A stretch of DNA of 64,000 bases from Agarivorans litoreus (GCF_019649015.1 NZ_BLPI01000001.1:1011501-1075500); one strand, 5' to 3'. Shown: positions 1-9,368, numbered from the stretch's first letter. Translations and numbers: made by a program. Notes: a model not told the origin generated them from the letters alone.

Positions 1-239
1 TAAGTGCAACCAGCCAACAGCTAGAGTTGGCTCAGCAATTTTTGGCTTTCTTGGTTAGCGCACCTGCTCAACAGGTTATTGCCACCACCAACTGGATGCT
101 GCCAGTAAACCCAGAAGCTGAGCTGCCAGAAGCCTTCTCAACACTTGTAACACCAAAAGCCTTAAGCCTTGACCAAGCTACTGTTAGCCAACAGCGTAAA
201 GCGTGGACTAAAGAATGGCGTAACACGGTTAGCCAATAA
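1..239 (+). CDS. thiB: Thiamine ABC transporter substrate-binding protein, C-terminal part (partial)
   Basis: The reading frame is open from base 3 with no stop before 237-239, so the gene enters from outside the window and only about 78 C-terminal residues are seen. The segment with NWMLPVNPEAELP followed by an Ala-Trp-x-x-Glu-Trp end matches, from memory, the tail of enterobacterial ThiB, the periplasmic thiamine-binding component. It is followed after 3 bases by a ThiP-like permease and then a ThiQ-like ATPase, which fixes the assignment. Any TPP riboswitch would lie upstream, outside the window. Confidence 0.88.
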   Translation, partial: SATSQQLELAQQFLAFLVSAPAQQVIATTNWMLPVNPEAELPEAFSTLVTPKALSLDQATVSQQRKAWTKEWRNTVSQ

Positions 240-242
240 TAA

Positions 243-1817
243 ATGATGAAGAAACTGGCGGCCATTGCGGGTTATACCGCCAGTGCATTTCTTGCCTTGG
301 TAATTTGCGCTGCCTTTTGGGGCCTTGCAGAGCAAACCAAGGAGTTAAGCTGGAGCGCGTTTAACGATCCCTATTTATGGCGAGTACTGCGCTTTAGCCT
401 TTGGCAAGCTTTGCTGTCGGCATTGCTCGCCTGTGTTGGCGGTATATTGCTCGCTCGCGCTTGGTTTTATCTGCAACCCAAAAGCCTTAACTGGCAGTTG
501 CGCCTAGCAAACTTATGTTTTGTATGCCCGGTGATTTTGGTGGTACTAGGCTGCGTTGGTAGCTTTGGCTTAAATGGTTTTTGGCAACATTTAGCCCCTT
601 TTTCATGGAAGATATACGGCCTACCGGGCATTTTAATCGCACATACCTTTCTAAACATGCCGCTTATAGCGCGCTATTGTTATTTGCAATACCAAGCCAT
701 TCCTGCCAGCTATTGGCGCCAAGGCAAGCAACTTGGGTTCAGCCAATTTAGTTATTGGCGCTTAATCGAATGGCCAATGTTGCGCTCTCGCTTGGCAGGT
801 TTGTTTGGCTTAGTGTTTTTATTGTGTTTTGGTAGCTTTACGATTGTGCTGGCACTAGGTGGTGGGCCGCAAAGTACAACTCTTGAGGTGGCGATCTATC
901 AGGCGCTTCGCTACGATTTTGATCCCTTATTCGCACTTCAATGCGCCTTATTGCAACTGCTTATAGCAACTAGCCTTGGCTGGTTACTACTGGGGCGAGA
1001 ACAACAAGATAGTATTCGCCACCAACAAAGCTTAACTAGCATTCATCAACACACCACCCTGTCACTTACCTGGCACCGGCTAATTATTACCAGCTACTAT
1101 CTGTTTATAAGCTCAGTTGTCTTAGGCATGTTTAGCCCGCTGGTAGCGCTTAGCTGGCAAGCCTTACCTTGGCAGCAGTGGATAGAAAGCAGCTTGTGGT
1201 CGTTAAACATTGCGCTACAAAGTGTGGTTTGGGTGTTAATATTGGGCAGCGCTCTTTTGTGGCAATACAGCAGCAACTTAAACCAAAACAAAGGCGCGAA
1301 AAGACACAAAGGCCAAGAGTTACTTGCGTCTGTGATGCTATTAGCACCAGCCATGGTGATTACCACCGGGTTGTTTTTTCTACTGCTTAGCCGCACCGAC
1401 ATTAGCCGCTATACAGTGCCCTTAGTTGCGTTAATTAACGCCTTAATGAGCTTACCGTTTTATATGCGTAGCCTAAAACCGGCCCTCAACGACAGCGTAA
1501 AGCAATACGCCAAACTTAATCAGAGTTTAGACCTGCCAGCGCTTAGCCAAGTGCGTTTTATTTATTGGCCTTTAATGCGCAAACCCTTAAGTGTGGCGAT
1601 TAGCTTGTGCATGGTTTTATCTTTGGGTGATATGGGAGTGATTGCGCTAATCGGCAGTGTTGATGTCACCACCCTACCACTCCTTCTGTTTCAACAACTC
1701 AGTAGCTATCAATACGCTTTAGCCAGTGCCACAGGGCTAATCATGCTACTGCTATGTGGTGTCATATTTTACTTACTCGATATTAGCCTCGGACGAGACA
1801 ATGCTGAACATATCTAA
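243..1817 (+). CDS. thiP: Thiamine ABC transporter permease ThiP
   Basis: A 524-residue inner-membrane permease that moves thiamine and its phosphates across the inner membrane with ThiB and ThiQ. It has many hydrophobic segments and two permease halves, each with an EAA-like loop: one around EWPMLRSRLAGL in the first half and one around YWPLMRKPLSVA in the second. This is the fused-permease layout of the iron/thiamine type, and the length agrees with E. coli ThiP (about 536). The start is the ATG 3 bases after the thiB stop; a second Met follows at once. The 3' end overlaps thiQ by 17 bases, suggesting translational coupling. Confidence 0.93.
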   Translation: MMKKLAAIAGYTASAFLALVICAAFWGLAEQTKELSWSAFNDPYLWRVLRFSLWQALLSALLACVGGILLARAWFYLQPKSLNWQLRLANLCFVCPVILVVLGCVGSFGLNGFWQHLAPFSWKIYGLPGILIAHTFLNMPLIARYCYLQYQAIPASYWRQGKQLGFSQFSYWRLIEWPMLRSRLAGLFGLVFLLCFGSFTIVLALGGGPQSTTLEVAIYQALRYDFDPLFALQCALLQLLIATSLGWLLLGREQQDSIRHQQSLTSIHQHTTLSLTWHRLIITSYYLFISSVVLGMFSPLVALSWQALPWQQWIESSLWSLNIALQSVVWVLILGSALLWQYSSNLNQNKGAKRHKGQELLASVMLLAPAMVITTGLFFLLLSRTDISRYTVPLVALINALMSLPFYMRSLKPALNDSVKQYAKLNQSLDLPALSQVRFIYWPLMRKPLSVAISLCMVLSLGDMGVIALIGSVDVTTLPLLLFQQLSSYQYALASATGLIMLLLCGVIFYLLDISLGRDNAEHI

Positions 1818-2502
1818 GCTACAGTGCCAACGCCATCACCAGCACTTTAGTTACTCTCTAGAAGTAAAGCCCGGTGAAGTGGTGGCCTTATTAGGTGCCA
1901 GCGGAAGCGGCAAAAGCACCTTGCTGGAGCTTATCTCCGGGTTTGTTCAGGCTAGCTCGGGCAGTTTAAGCTGGCAAAATGAAGACTTGTTAACACTGCC
2001 GATCAATCAACGGCCGGTAACTTCACTATTTCAGCAGCATAATTTATTTCATCATTTAAGCCTCAAGCAGAACATCGCTTTGGGTATAAGCCAGCAGCTC
2101 AAACTCAGTGCTGCCCATCTACAGCAAGTAACCGAGATAGCCGACAACCTAGGCATTTCTTCTATCTTAGATAAACGCCCAGATCAGGTGTCTGGTGGTC
2201 AACAACAACGCGCCGCGCTAGCTCGCTGCTTAATTCGCCACCGCCCTATTCTACTGCTAGATGAACCCTTTAGCGCACTTGATCCGATGTTACGTCTAGA
2301 GTGTTTAGAGCTAGTTAAACAACTCGCTGAGCAATATCAGCTAGCGGTATTGATGGTAACGCATCAATGGCAAGACGCATTGAGAGTTGCCCAACGAGTG
2401 GCGTTTATTGAACAAGGCAAAACCCAGCAATTTGCCAGCGTTGATGAACTGCAACAATCGCCGGCCAATCAACACATTGCCCACTACCTAGCCTGTAGCT
2501 AG
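1801..2502 (+). CDS. thiQ: Thiamine ABC transporter ATP-binding protein ThiQ
   Basis: A 233-residue ABC ATPase energising thiamine import at the cytoplasmic face. Visible motifs are Walker A GASGSGKST (residues 32-40), the signature VSGGQQQR, Walker B ILLLDEP, and the switch His in MVTHQ. The start MLNISKLQ is chosen because it aligns with known ThiQ N-termini; an in-frame ATG at 1756 would add 15 residues lying entirely inside thiP. It overlaps the end of thiP by 17 bases, completing a thiBPQ operon. No clear terminator is seen after it. Confidence 0.93.
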   Translation: MLNISKLQCQRHHQHFSYSLEVKPGEVVALLGASGSGKSTLLELISGFVQASSGSLSWQNEDLLTLPINQRPVTSLFQQHNLFHHLSLKQNIALGISQQLKLSAAHLQQVTEIADNLGISSILDKRPDQVSGGQQQRAALARCLIRHRPILLLDEPFSALDPMLRLECLELVKQLAEQYQLAVLMVTHQWQDALRVAQRVAFIEQGKTQQFASVDELQQSPANQHIAHYLACS

Positions 2503-2598
2503 GTTTTTAGCTATTCAGCTCTCATGGCAGTAAAGTTTGTATTGATTCAGCCGATATAAGTCCAATGGTCATTTATGTACTTGGGTTAGAGCTCAGTT

Positions 2599-2937
2599 AT
2601 GCAGGTTAATTACAATCTACAAGCCGCCTCGTTAGAATCTACCTATCAAGCTCGCCAGCGAATCGAAGGCACCGCACCGCGTCAAACCATTACCGAGTAT
2701 ACGGCGCAGCGCCAAATGACCAATCCAGGTACTGCGGTATTTGGTAATAACGATGTTCAACCCGGATTAACCGCCACTCAGCTACGTGACAGTGACGACG
2801 CCAAACAAGCTAACCGTAAGGCAATTCGAGAAGCAATGGGACGCAGTGTGGATCAATCGGCAACCCACATTCGTTTGTACTTTCAATATATGGAAGAAAA
2901 AGGCACCCGAGGCCCACAATTACTGGCTCGAGCCTAA
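2599..2937 (+). CDS. Unrecognised 112-residue hydrophilic protein
   Basis: No family recognised. The protein is hydrophilic with no signal peptide or membrane segment, is rich in Gln, Thr, Ala and Arg, and ends with a region (LYFQYMEEKGTRGPQLLARA) that looks conserved in character. It starts about 96 bases after thiQ and may have its own promoter. Codon use resembles the neighbours, supporting a real gene. Confidence 0.6.
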   Translation: MQVNYNLQAASLESTYQARQRIEGTAPRQTITEYTAQRQMTNPGTAVFGNNDVQPGLTATQLRDSDDAKQANRKAIREAMGRSVDQSATHIRLYFQYMEEKGTRGPQLLARA

Positions 2938-3242
2938 ACGCTAATAAACCATTGCTGTCTGTAATTTACCTATTAATTACTTTAATTCTCCCAACCAACT
3001 TAACTGCTAAAAATAATCACTTTATTTACGCATGAAAAATCTATTCTGCACTGTAGTTGAATTACCAATAAAACTAACCAACAGCCTTAGCGATAAATTA
3101 CTCGCTCCCCAAAAAAACAGCAATAACCACTAAAGTATAAATAAAGCACAGCGCAAAAACCTAAAATCCAGATGAAATGGCTTAGTTATTGCTAATTACG
3201 TAGCAGTATTAATATTTTGACGCGTAGTTTGAGGAATTTTCA
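2938..3242. other. Intergenic, A+T-rich, nothing assigned
   Basis: 305 bases between an unrecognised small gene and a lipoprotein gene. No convincing ORF, RNA gene or terminator hairpin. The last bases carry a good ribosome site (GAGGA) ahead of the GTG start at 3243, so the right part probably holds the lipoprotein promoter. Confidence 0.5.
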
Positions 3243-4739
3243 GTGAATAAAGCTTTGTTACCCAGTTTGGTTGCCACCCTTATGTTAAGTGGCTGCGGAG
3301 GAGGTGACAGCTCGCCTTCTACGCCCGGTGCTCCCAAGTACAATTGGCAAATAATTCAATTGCATACCCTAAAAGAGAGTGATGTAAAATCGGGCTGTAT
3401 TATTTATGGCACTTCAGAAAGCGATCCTAGCCGAGTAATAACAGCATCCGTTGCCAACGCTGGCTACAACATCCTCTTCCACAACGCTGACGGCTCAATT
3501 ATCAAAGAACAAACCATTCCAGCTATTGATGTCCCTAGCAGCGGCATTGTGACCATTGATAGCGGCTTAGTACCAGAGGACGGTTACGTTTCTCTGGAAG
3601 AGGTTGATAGCAACTTAAGCGGCAACCCCGATGTGTATATGCTGAGTGTAGAAAAAGCCCTATTAGGCCACAAAGTGCTAAACGTACGTTCAGCCCAAAC
3701 TGGCAGTAGCTGTTACGCAGGTAAAGACTATCGTTCAATTAGCGATACCTCAGATACCGCCGCATTATCGGTGCTACAAGAAAGTGGTATTAGTTATTAC
3801 CAAACCAGTTATTCGGCCAATGCGGTATCTGGTCGCAATATCGCTTCACATATTCCAGTGTTATCCCCATTACCTGCCAGCCGTGACACCCTAGTTACAG
3901 CGTTTTACGATAGCGATAACGGTCAACACACCAACTTAGCTTATTATGGTTTTTTGGCGCCAAGTTTTGTCTACGACAGTGACAACTATGACGAAATTGT
4001 TGCGGCTAGCCTAAGCAATCAAGATTTAATGCTAATGTACTGGCAAAGTGCAAACAACCTTGACCTAGATGAAGGTAGCGCAATTTTAGCCATTCACAAT
4101 AATCAAAGCTATCAATGGCAAACCCTATATCAGGATGTAGACACATTTTCGATAGTTCCTAGTCTTCACCAAGTCAGTCATTGGCTAGGTTTGTTCTCCG
4201 GCACCAGCAATGACAGTTTTTGGCAGTTCGAGAGCGTAATAGCAATAGACGAAACCGACTCGAGCTTAAACTTAACACTCCCAGAACTTAGCCCAATCAC
4301 CAGTGTGGACATCAACCAAGCTTGTTCTGCCGAACGAGGTGAAGCCAAACACTGTATCGATAATGCAGATAGCTTTTCTGCTGATGACTTTGCTGTACAA
4401 CGTAGCCAAATAAAGGCGCTTACCCATACTAATCGTGCTTTCTACCAAAGCATTTACGCCACACCTAAAGCTCTGCAGCCCTTGTTAGAAAGCAGTGCCG
4501 TTGAGTTGTCTATCCAAGATTTAGAAAGCCTTGAACTTGCGTTAATTGACGCAGACTTAACAAACACACAGCAAGATTACTTTATGGCTAAGTATCTAAA
4601 CACTATAGCAATTGCAGAAACAGGCCAGATAAAGCCGTTTAGTGATGCCAATGGATTAGTCATCACTCCCGACGATTATGAAAATATCTATCTCGAAATG
4701 CTAAAAAGCAGTGCTACTGTAGTGCAGCAAGCAAAGTAA
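3243..4739 (+). CDS. Predicted lipoprotein of unknown function
   Basis: 498 residues, starting at a GTG preceded by GAGGA at a good distance. The N-terminus is a lipoprotein signal peptide with the lipobox LSGC, so Cys18 would be lipidated; a Gly-rich and Ser/Pro-rich tether follows. The mature part is acidic and Ser/Tyr-rich with no family I recognise and no enzyme motif. It probably sits on the periplasmic face of the inner or outer membrane. It stands alone, about 300 bases from the preceding gene and convergent with the next. Confidence 0.75.
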   Translation: MNKALLPSLVATLMLSGCGGGDSSPSTPGAPKYNWQIIQLHTLKESDVKSGCIIYGTSESDPSRVITASVANAGYNILFHNADGSIIKEQTIPAIDVPSSGIVTIDSGLVPEDGYVSLEEVDSNLSGNPDVYMLSVEKALLGHKVLNVRSAQTGSSCYAGKDYRSISDTSDTAALSVLQESGISYYQTSYSANAVSGRNIASHIPVLSPLPASRDTLVTAFYDSDNGQHTNLAYYGFLAPSFVYDSDNYDEIVAASLSNQDLMLMYWQSANNLDLDEGSAILAIHNNQSYQWQTLYQDVDTFSIVPSLHQVSHWLGLFSGTSNDSFWQFESVIAIDETDSSLNLTLPELSPITSVDINQACSAERGEAKHCIDNADSFSADDFAVQRSQIKALTHTNRAFYQSIYATPKALQPLLESSAVELSIQDLESLELALIDADLTNTQQDYFMAKYLNTIAIAETGQIKPFSDANGLVITPDDYENIYLEMLKSSATVVQQAK

Positions 4740-4789
4740 AACTAGAACTCAAGTTCAGGTAACTCGCCTTACCCAAGATGCCTGAACTT

Positions 4790-5569
4790 TTATTTCGTAA
4801 AGCCTAGCGCCTCTACTGTATCTAAACGGTGGGCTAACAAGGTATCAACGTTGTCACCATGCTCCGGGTAATAGGCCCAGCCCATTTTTAAGCTATCTAA
4901 GGTCACCCCTTCTAGTTGCCTTTGCAACTCACGACTCAGTTTACTGGCGACTGTATTTACCGCTCCCCTGCTGGTGCCATACAACAAAGCGATTAACTCC
5001 CCCTCTTTAAACTGGGCAATGCTGTCGGAGCGGCGCAACTGTTCTTGCAAAACTTTAGCAACAATAGCGCAGACTAGGGAGCTATCATTGCTGGCGTAAT
5101 GCAAAGTAAGGATGGCAAAAGGTTCGTGATTACGCTGGCTTAAGCGCATGGCTTGAATTAGCAGCTCTCGAAACAACGACGCTGAGAGTAAACCGCTTTG
5201 TGGATCACGCAGTTTAGCTTCGTCGTTTATCACTGGCATGGTTAAGGGCAATACACTCGCCAGCAAATACTGCTGCTGTTGAATTTCAACCGGCATTCCG
5301 TGAATTCGCAGCCATTCGTCATCGCTGTGGCAATAATGACAAAAAAAGGCTTGCTGGCTTTGCAAGCTGGTATGTAAAGCTTGTTGAAAAGCAGCACGGC
5401 AACGTAGGTCAACTCGCCCCAGCCACTCCTCTAGGTTAAGCTGCTCAGAACGGGCATCTAGCCATGGGTAACGCACCGACACTTGGCCGTTATCAGGCTG
5501 CAGTAACCAATATCCGCTATCAGCTTCGACAATGCCATGAAAAAAACTCACCAGATCTATTTCTGCCAC
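4790..5569 (-). CDS. Degenerate GGDEF-domain protein
   Basis: 259 residues, no membrane segment. Residues about 10-110 look like a PAS-type sensor. From about residue 120 the pattern DPQSGLLSASLFRELLIQAM matches the opening of diguanylate cyclase GGDEF domains (usually D-x-L-T-G-L-x-N-R). The active-site loop expected to read GG(D/E)EF reads FKEGELIALLYG, so the catalytic signature is absent and cyclase activity is unlikely. The end (GWAYYPEHGDNVDTLLAHRLDTV) fits a GGDEF C-terminus. It could be a c-di-GMP effector or a regulator by contact. It converges on the upstream lipoprotein gene. Confidence 0.68.
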   Translation of the reverse strand: MAEIDLVSFFHGIVEADSGYWLLQPDNGQVSVRYPWLDARSEQLNLEEWLGRVDLRCRAAFQQALHTSLQSQQAFFCHYCHSDDEWLRIHGMPVEIQQQQYLLASVLPLTMPVINDEAKLRDPQSGLLSASLFRELLIQAMRLSQRNHEPFAILTLHYASNDSSLVCAIVAKVLQEQLRRSDSIAQFKEGELIALLYGTSRGAVNTVASKLSRELQRQLEGVTLDSLKMGWAYYPEHGDNVDTLLAHRLDTVEALGFTK

Positions 5570-5674
5570 TACTACGTCCCTGAAGTTTGCGTGATTATCA
5601 GTATAGCAGAGTTAAATCAGGGGCTTAGCTTAAGCGAAGGAAAGCCATAGTTGAATAAACGCTAAGTAAATAAA

Positions 5675-5696
5675 AAGGCCAAGCAAGCTTGGCCTT
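5675..5696 (-). terminator. Rho-independent terminator of dapA
   Basis: AAGGCCAAGC paired with GCTTGGCCTT around a short loop, followed on the minus strand by a T run. It lies 20 bases beyond the dapA stop codon. Confidence 0.85.
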
Positions 5697-5715
5697 ATCA
5701 ATAATTATATTATTA

Positions 5716-6588
5716 CTAAATGAGTTCTAAGTTCTGCATCACATTGCGGATACGGGTCTTGGTTGAATCTGACAATTCAGTCACCGGTAAACGGCATTCT
5801 GCTTGGCATTTATTCAACAAAGACATCGCATACTTAGCACCAGCAGGGCTAGGCTCGGCAAACATTGCTTGATGCAAAGGAATCAACTTATCTTGAATCT
5901 CACTGGCTTTAGCGTAATCACCATCTAGGGTAGCTTGCTGCATTTGAGCACACAGTTTTGGCGCTACATTGGCAGTAACCGAAATACAGCCTTGACCACC
6001 ACTTAAGTTGTAAGAAACTGCAGTAGCATCTTCACCGCTTAACCAACAAAAGTCTTGCTCAATTAATTGGCGTTCAAATAATGGACGAGATAAATCACCA
6101 GTAGCATCTTTAACGCCCACAATGCGTGGTAACTGCGCCAGTTTAGCAATAGTGCTAGGGCTTAAATCTACCACTGCGCGTGGCGGAATATTGTATAAAA
6201 CAATCGGAATGTCGGTGGCATCGTGCAGCATTTTAAAGTGCTGATACAAGCCTTCTTGATTTGGACGGTTGTAATAACCCGCCACATGCAAGGTAGCATC
6301 GGCGCCAGCTTGTTGAGCAGCCTTAGTATATTCAATGGCTTCGATTGGGTTGTTTGAACCAGCGCCAGCAATAACAGGCACGCGCCCTTTTGCCTGCTCT
6401 ACTACCGCTTTAACTACAGCAATATGCTCATCGTGAGTTAAGGTTGGACTTTCACCCGTTGTACCTACAGGCACAATACCGTGAGTACCTTGGCCAATAT
6501 GCCACTCAACCAACTCGCGAATCGCTGCATAATCTACTTCACCTTTAATAAAGGGAGTAACCAACGCTACTATCGATCCTTTAAACAT
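5716..6588 (-). CDS. dapA: 4-hydroxy-tetrahydrodipicolinate synthase
   Basis: 290 residues, the usual DapA length. It condenses pyruvate with aspartate semialdehyde in the first committed step of the diaminopimelate/lysine branch, in the cytoplasm. Visible family marks: the N-terminal [13 protein letters not shown], the GTTGESPTL phosphate/carboxylate loop, YNIPPRA with the active-site Tyr, and the Schiff-base Lys in [10 protein letters not shown]. The start ATG has GGAGCGGGC just upstream. It is transcribed alone, away from rsmC, behind a long leader that holds a strong hairpin and a small ORF (see 6615-6839), which suggests attenuation control. A terminator follows. Confidence 0.95.
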   Translation of the reverse strand: MFKGSIVALVTPFIKGEVDYAAIRELVEWHIGQGTHGIVPVGTTGESPTLTHDEHIAVVKAVVEQAKGRVPVIAGAGSNNPIEAIEYTKAAQQAGADATLHVAGYYNRPNQEGLYQHFKMLHDATDIPIVLYNIPPRAVVDLSPSTIAKLAQLPRIVGVKDATGDLSRPLFERQLIEQDFCWLSGEDATAVSYNLSGGQGCISVTANVAPKLCAQMQQATLDGDYAKASEIQDKLIPLHQAMFAEPSPAGAKYAMSLLNKCQAECRLPVTELSDSTKTRIRNVMQNLELI

Positions 6589-6614
6589 GCCCGCTCCATC
6601 ACTTACTTCAAAAA

Positions 6615-6643
6615 TAAAAAAACCCGGTCACAGTGGCCGGGTT
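6615..6643 (-). terminator. Strong hairpin in the dapA leader, candidate attenuator
   Basis: On the minus strand AACCCGG pairs with CCGGGTT, an inner CAC/GTG pair extends the stem, and seven T follow. This is a textbook intrinsic terminator, yet it lies 27 bases upstream of the dapA start. The upstream minus-strand segment GGCTGGGT (plus positions 6670-6677) can pair with ACCCGGCC of the terminator's 5' arm, giving a mutually exclusive antiterminator. Confidence 0.65.
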
Positions 6644-6752
6644 CAAAAACGTTTTTTCGATTTAGTTACACCCAGCCGTTAACCACCCGCGTTTTAATTC
6701 GGGCCGTTTATACTTCTTCAATTCTAAAGAAAATGGCAACAAGCTGCTGTCC

Positions 6753-6839
6753 TTAACAATCAAAATTCTTGCTAGCTAGTTTCCTTAGCACGCGGTAAAA
6801 GTCAAGTAACCTTAAAAATAAATCCGCATAAGTTCTCAT
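6753..6839 (-). CDS. Candidate 28-residue leader peptide ahead of dapA
   Basis: An ATG-initiated ORF of 28 codons with AAGGA about 12 bases upstream, in the 5' leader between the rsmC/dapA divergent promoter zone and dapA. It has six Leu, four Arg, three Phe and two Tyr codons, with no single long run of one amino acid, so the control codon is not obvious. It is followed by a CCCG/CGGG hairpin, an antiterminator-like segment and the terminator at 6615-6643. That order is the classic layout of ribosome-mediated attenuation. It was found only by reading the leader; a chance ORF cannot be excluded. Confidence 0.42.
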   Translation of the reverse strand: MRTYADLFLRLLDFYRVLRKLASKNFDC

Positions 6840-6905
6840 GAGATAGCCTTTTCCTTGAAAACTTTTTATTATTGCGGGTAACCAACGCCCCAACCAAGCC
6901 AGATT

Positions 6906-7937
6906 ATGAATACCTCTCCACACCCTACCAGCCAGGTCCTTGCTCGTCATGATGACTTATTCACTCAACAGCATTTAGTGGTGGCTGGTCAACTAGCCGA
7001 CAACTACCTCTTGAGCTTGCTGGAACAGGTGGCATCGTTGCAGGTGTGTTGTAGTCACTTTGGCTACCACCAGTATTTTGCAAAGCACCCAAGCAGCAAG
7101 CTCCATAGTCAATTTAACGCAGCACCAACCGTAGCAAGCAACAGCAATGCTTTGCTGCTATTTATGCCTAAGGCCAAACAAGAAGCCGCTTATTTATTTG
7201 CCTGCATTTTGCCGCAACTTGAAGTTGGCGCCGAGATATTTGTAGTAGGCGAAAACCGCGGCGGCGTAAAAAGTTGCGAAAAGCTGCTGGCTGAATTTGG
7301 TATTAAAGTAAATAAAATCGACAGTGCACGCCGTTGTGGGCTCTATTTTGGCGTGCTCAATCAAGCTGCACCACAGTTTGATGCTAGCCGTTGGCAAAAC
7401 AGCTTTGAGGTAGCACTTCCTAACGCATCCCTAAAAGTAAAATCCCTTCCTGGGGTATTTAATCATGGAAAACTCGACCAAGGCAGCCAGTTGTTATTGG
7501 AACACCTACCCACTTTGCAAGGTAGCGTGCTCGACTTTGGGTGCGGAGCGGGCATTATTGGTGCAAGCCAAGCGCTTTTACACAAAGTAGACATTAGTTT
7601 GCTCGATGTAAGTGCATACGCCATTGTCAGTAGCGAAGCGACCCTTAAAGAAAACCAACTCACTGGAACAGTAATTGCTTCGGATGGTTTAAGCGAGGTG
7701 AAGCAGTGTTTCGATTTTATTGTAAGCAATCCGCCTTTTCATGCTGGTGTCGATACCCAGTACGAAACCACTGAGACATTTCTTACCCAGGCAAAGCAGC
7801 ACTTAAACGCCAACGGTGAGTTATGGTTAGTTGCAAATAGCTTTTTACAATATGAAGTACTAATTAAGCAGCACTTCTCCCGCTTTGAGAGCGTATTCGA
7901 CAACAAAAAATTTAAGATTTTACGTTGTTGTGTATAG
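6906..7937 (+). CDS. rsmC: 16S rRNA m2G1207 methyltransferase RsmC
   Basis: 343 residues, matching E. coli RsmC. It methylates N2 of G1207 in 16S rRNA of the 30S subunit using S-adenosylmethionine. The protein has two MTase-fold halves: an N-terminal degenerate one, and a C-terminal catalytic one with motif I DFGCGAGIIG and the amino-methylating NPPF motif in IVSNPPFH. The stretch FVVGENRGGVKS and the SARRCGLYFG segment are hallmarks of the family. It is divergent from dapA and not obviously in an operon. Confidence 0.95.
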   Translation: MNTSPHPTSQVLARHDDLFTQQHLVVAGQLADNYLLSLLEQVASLQVCCSHFGYHQYFAKHPSSKLHSQFNAAPTVASNSNALLLFMPKAKQEAAYLFACILPQLEVGAEIFVVGENRGGVKSCEKLLAEFGIKVNKIDSARRCGLYFGVLNQAAPQFDASRWQNSFEVALPNASLKVKSLPGVFNHGKLDQGSQLLLEHLPTLQGSVLDFGCGAGIIGASQALLHKVDISLLDVSAYAIVSSEATLKENQLTGTVIASDGLSEVKQCFDFIVSNPPFHAGVDTQYETTETFLTQAKQHLNANGELWLVANSFLQYEVLIKQHFSRFESVFDNKKFKILRCCV

Positions 7938-8074
7938 AAAAGACTTTTTTTTAATGTGGAATTACTAAAAGCCAGTTTCTGCTATTTACATTAAGGTAAA
8001 TATCTGGAAACTAAGCCAAGCCACTTTGAAAACGATTTCACGAAACAAACACAATTACAGAGGTACAAAGTCTC

Positions 8075-9295
8075 ATGGCAGGAATTCTTACAATGATCCT
8101 CGCTGGTGGTGAAGGCACTCGCCTTTATCCACTCACCGACAGCCGCACCAAGCCGGCGGTCCCTTTTGGAGGAAGTTATAGGCTGATAGACTTTGCCTTA
8201 AATAACTTTGTTAACTCTGACTTCTTAAAAATCTACGTACTTACTCAGTTTAAATCGCAGTCTTTAAACATTCACTTGCGCCAAGCTTGGCACTTGTCAG
8301 GTATTACCGACCGCTTTATTGATGCAGTTCCGGCGCAGATGCGGGTTGGTAAACGATGGTACGACGGCACCGCTGATGCTATTTACCAGAATGCCCGCTT
8401 TATTGAAATAAACGAACCTGAGCATGTATGTATTTTTGGTAGCGACCATATCTACAAAATGGACGTTCGCCAAATGGTAGATGAACACCGCCGTAAAGAA
8501 GCCGCACTTACCGTTGCTGCCATTAAAGTACCTAAAGAACAAGCTGATCAGTTTGGCATCATTGAAGTAGATGAAGAAGGCCGCATGATAGGGTTTGAAG
8601 AAAAGCCTAAAGTGAACCCTAAAACCATTCCTGGCGATCCAGACCACGTATTGGCATCTATGGGCAACTATGTGTTTGAGCGCGAAACCCTATTAGAAGC
8701 TCTTTACGACGACGCTAAAGAAGACAGCTCAACCCACGACTTTGGTCACGACATCATTCCAAAGCTTTACCCTAAAGGAAAAGTATTTGCTTATGACTTC
8801 ACCCAAAATACCATTCCAGGCGAAACGGTAAGTGGCTACTGGCGTGATGTAGGTACTCTAGACGCTTATTGGGCTGCCCACATGGACTTGTTGGACGAAG
8901 AGCCACCATTCTCACTATATAACCCCAAGTTTCCACTACATACCCATTACCCACCGCTACCACCAGCCACATTTAAAGATGTTGGCGACAAAAAAGTCAG
9001 CGTTAGCCAATCACTCATTTCTGCAGGTAGCTTTATCTTAGGCTCAGAAGTTAACCGTAGTGTATTTGGTTTTAGAAGCCACGTACGTCCCGGTTCGGTG
9101 GTTAGTGAATCGGTACTTATTGGTAATTGTAGAATTGGTGAAGGTTGTCATATCCGCCGTACTATCATCGATAAGAATGCAGAAATTGCTCCTGGTACCA
9201 TTATTGGTGAGAACCTCGAGGAAGATCGCAAGCGCTTTACGGTGTCTCCAGAAGGGATTGTAGTGATACCGAAAAACGCCAAGGTAGGTTTTTAA
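8075..9295 (+). CDS. glgC: Glucose-1-phosphate adenylyltransferase
   Basis: 406 residues. It makes ADP-glucose from ATP and glucose-1-phosphate, the committed step of glycogen synthesis. The N-terminal nucleotidyltransferase domain shows GGEGTRLYPLT, KPAVPFGG (substrate Lys) and FGSDHIYKMD. FEEKP follows in the sugar-phosphate site, and a C-terminal left-handed beta-helix follows (residues about 300-406). The length is slightly under that of the E. coli enzyme. The start ATG has AGAGGT upstream. It is followed by glgA after 92 bases with a hairpin between. Confidence 0.95.
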   Translation: MAGILTMILAGGEGTRLYPLTDSRTKPAVPFGGSYRLIDFALNNFVNSDFLKIYVLTQFKSQSLNIHLRQAWHLSGITDRFIDAVPAQMRVGKRWYDGTADAIYQNARFIEINEPEHVCIFGSDHIYKMDVRQMVDEHRRKEAALTVAAIKVPKEQADQFGIIEVDEEGRMIGFEEKPKVNPKTIPGDPDHVLASMGNYVFERETLLEALYDDAKEDSSTHDFGHDIIPKLYPKGKVFAYDFTQNTIPGETVSGYWRDVGTLDAYWAAHMDLLDEEPPFSLYNPKFPLHTHYPPLPPATFKDVGDKKVSVSQSLISAGSFILGSEVNRSVFGFRSHVRPGSVVSESVLIGNCRIGEGCHIRRTIIDKNAEIAPGTIIGENLEEDRKRFTVSPEGIVVIPKNAKVGF

Positions 9296-9348
9296 ACTGC
9301 AAATTGCCTTGAAAACAAATAAGCAATTACTCTAATATTGAATCACAT

Positions 9349-9368
9349 AAGGCACCCTTTGGTGCCTT
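9349..9368 (+). terminator. Hairpin between glgC and glgA
   Basis: AAGGCACC pairs with GGTGCCTT around a CTTT loop. The following T tract is poor, so it may only attenuate or stabilise the glgC message rather than stop transcription fully before glgA. Confidence 0.5.

Noticed and set aside
6589-6905. Lysine riboswitch ahead of dapA
   Set aside because: The leader lacks the conserved lysine-riboswitch core; a leader peptide plus terminator explains the structure better.
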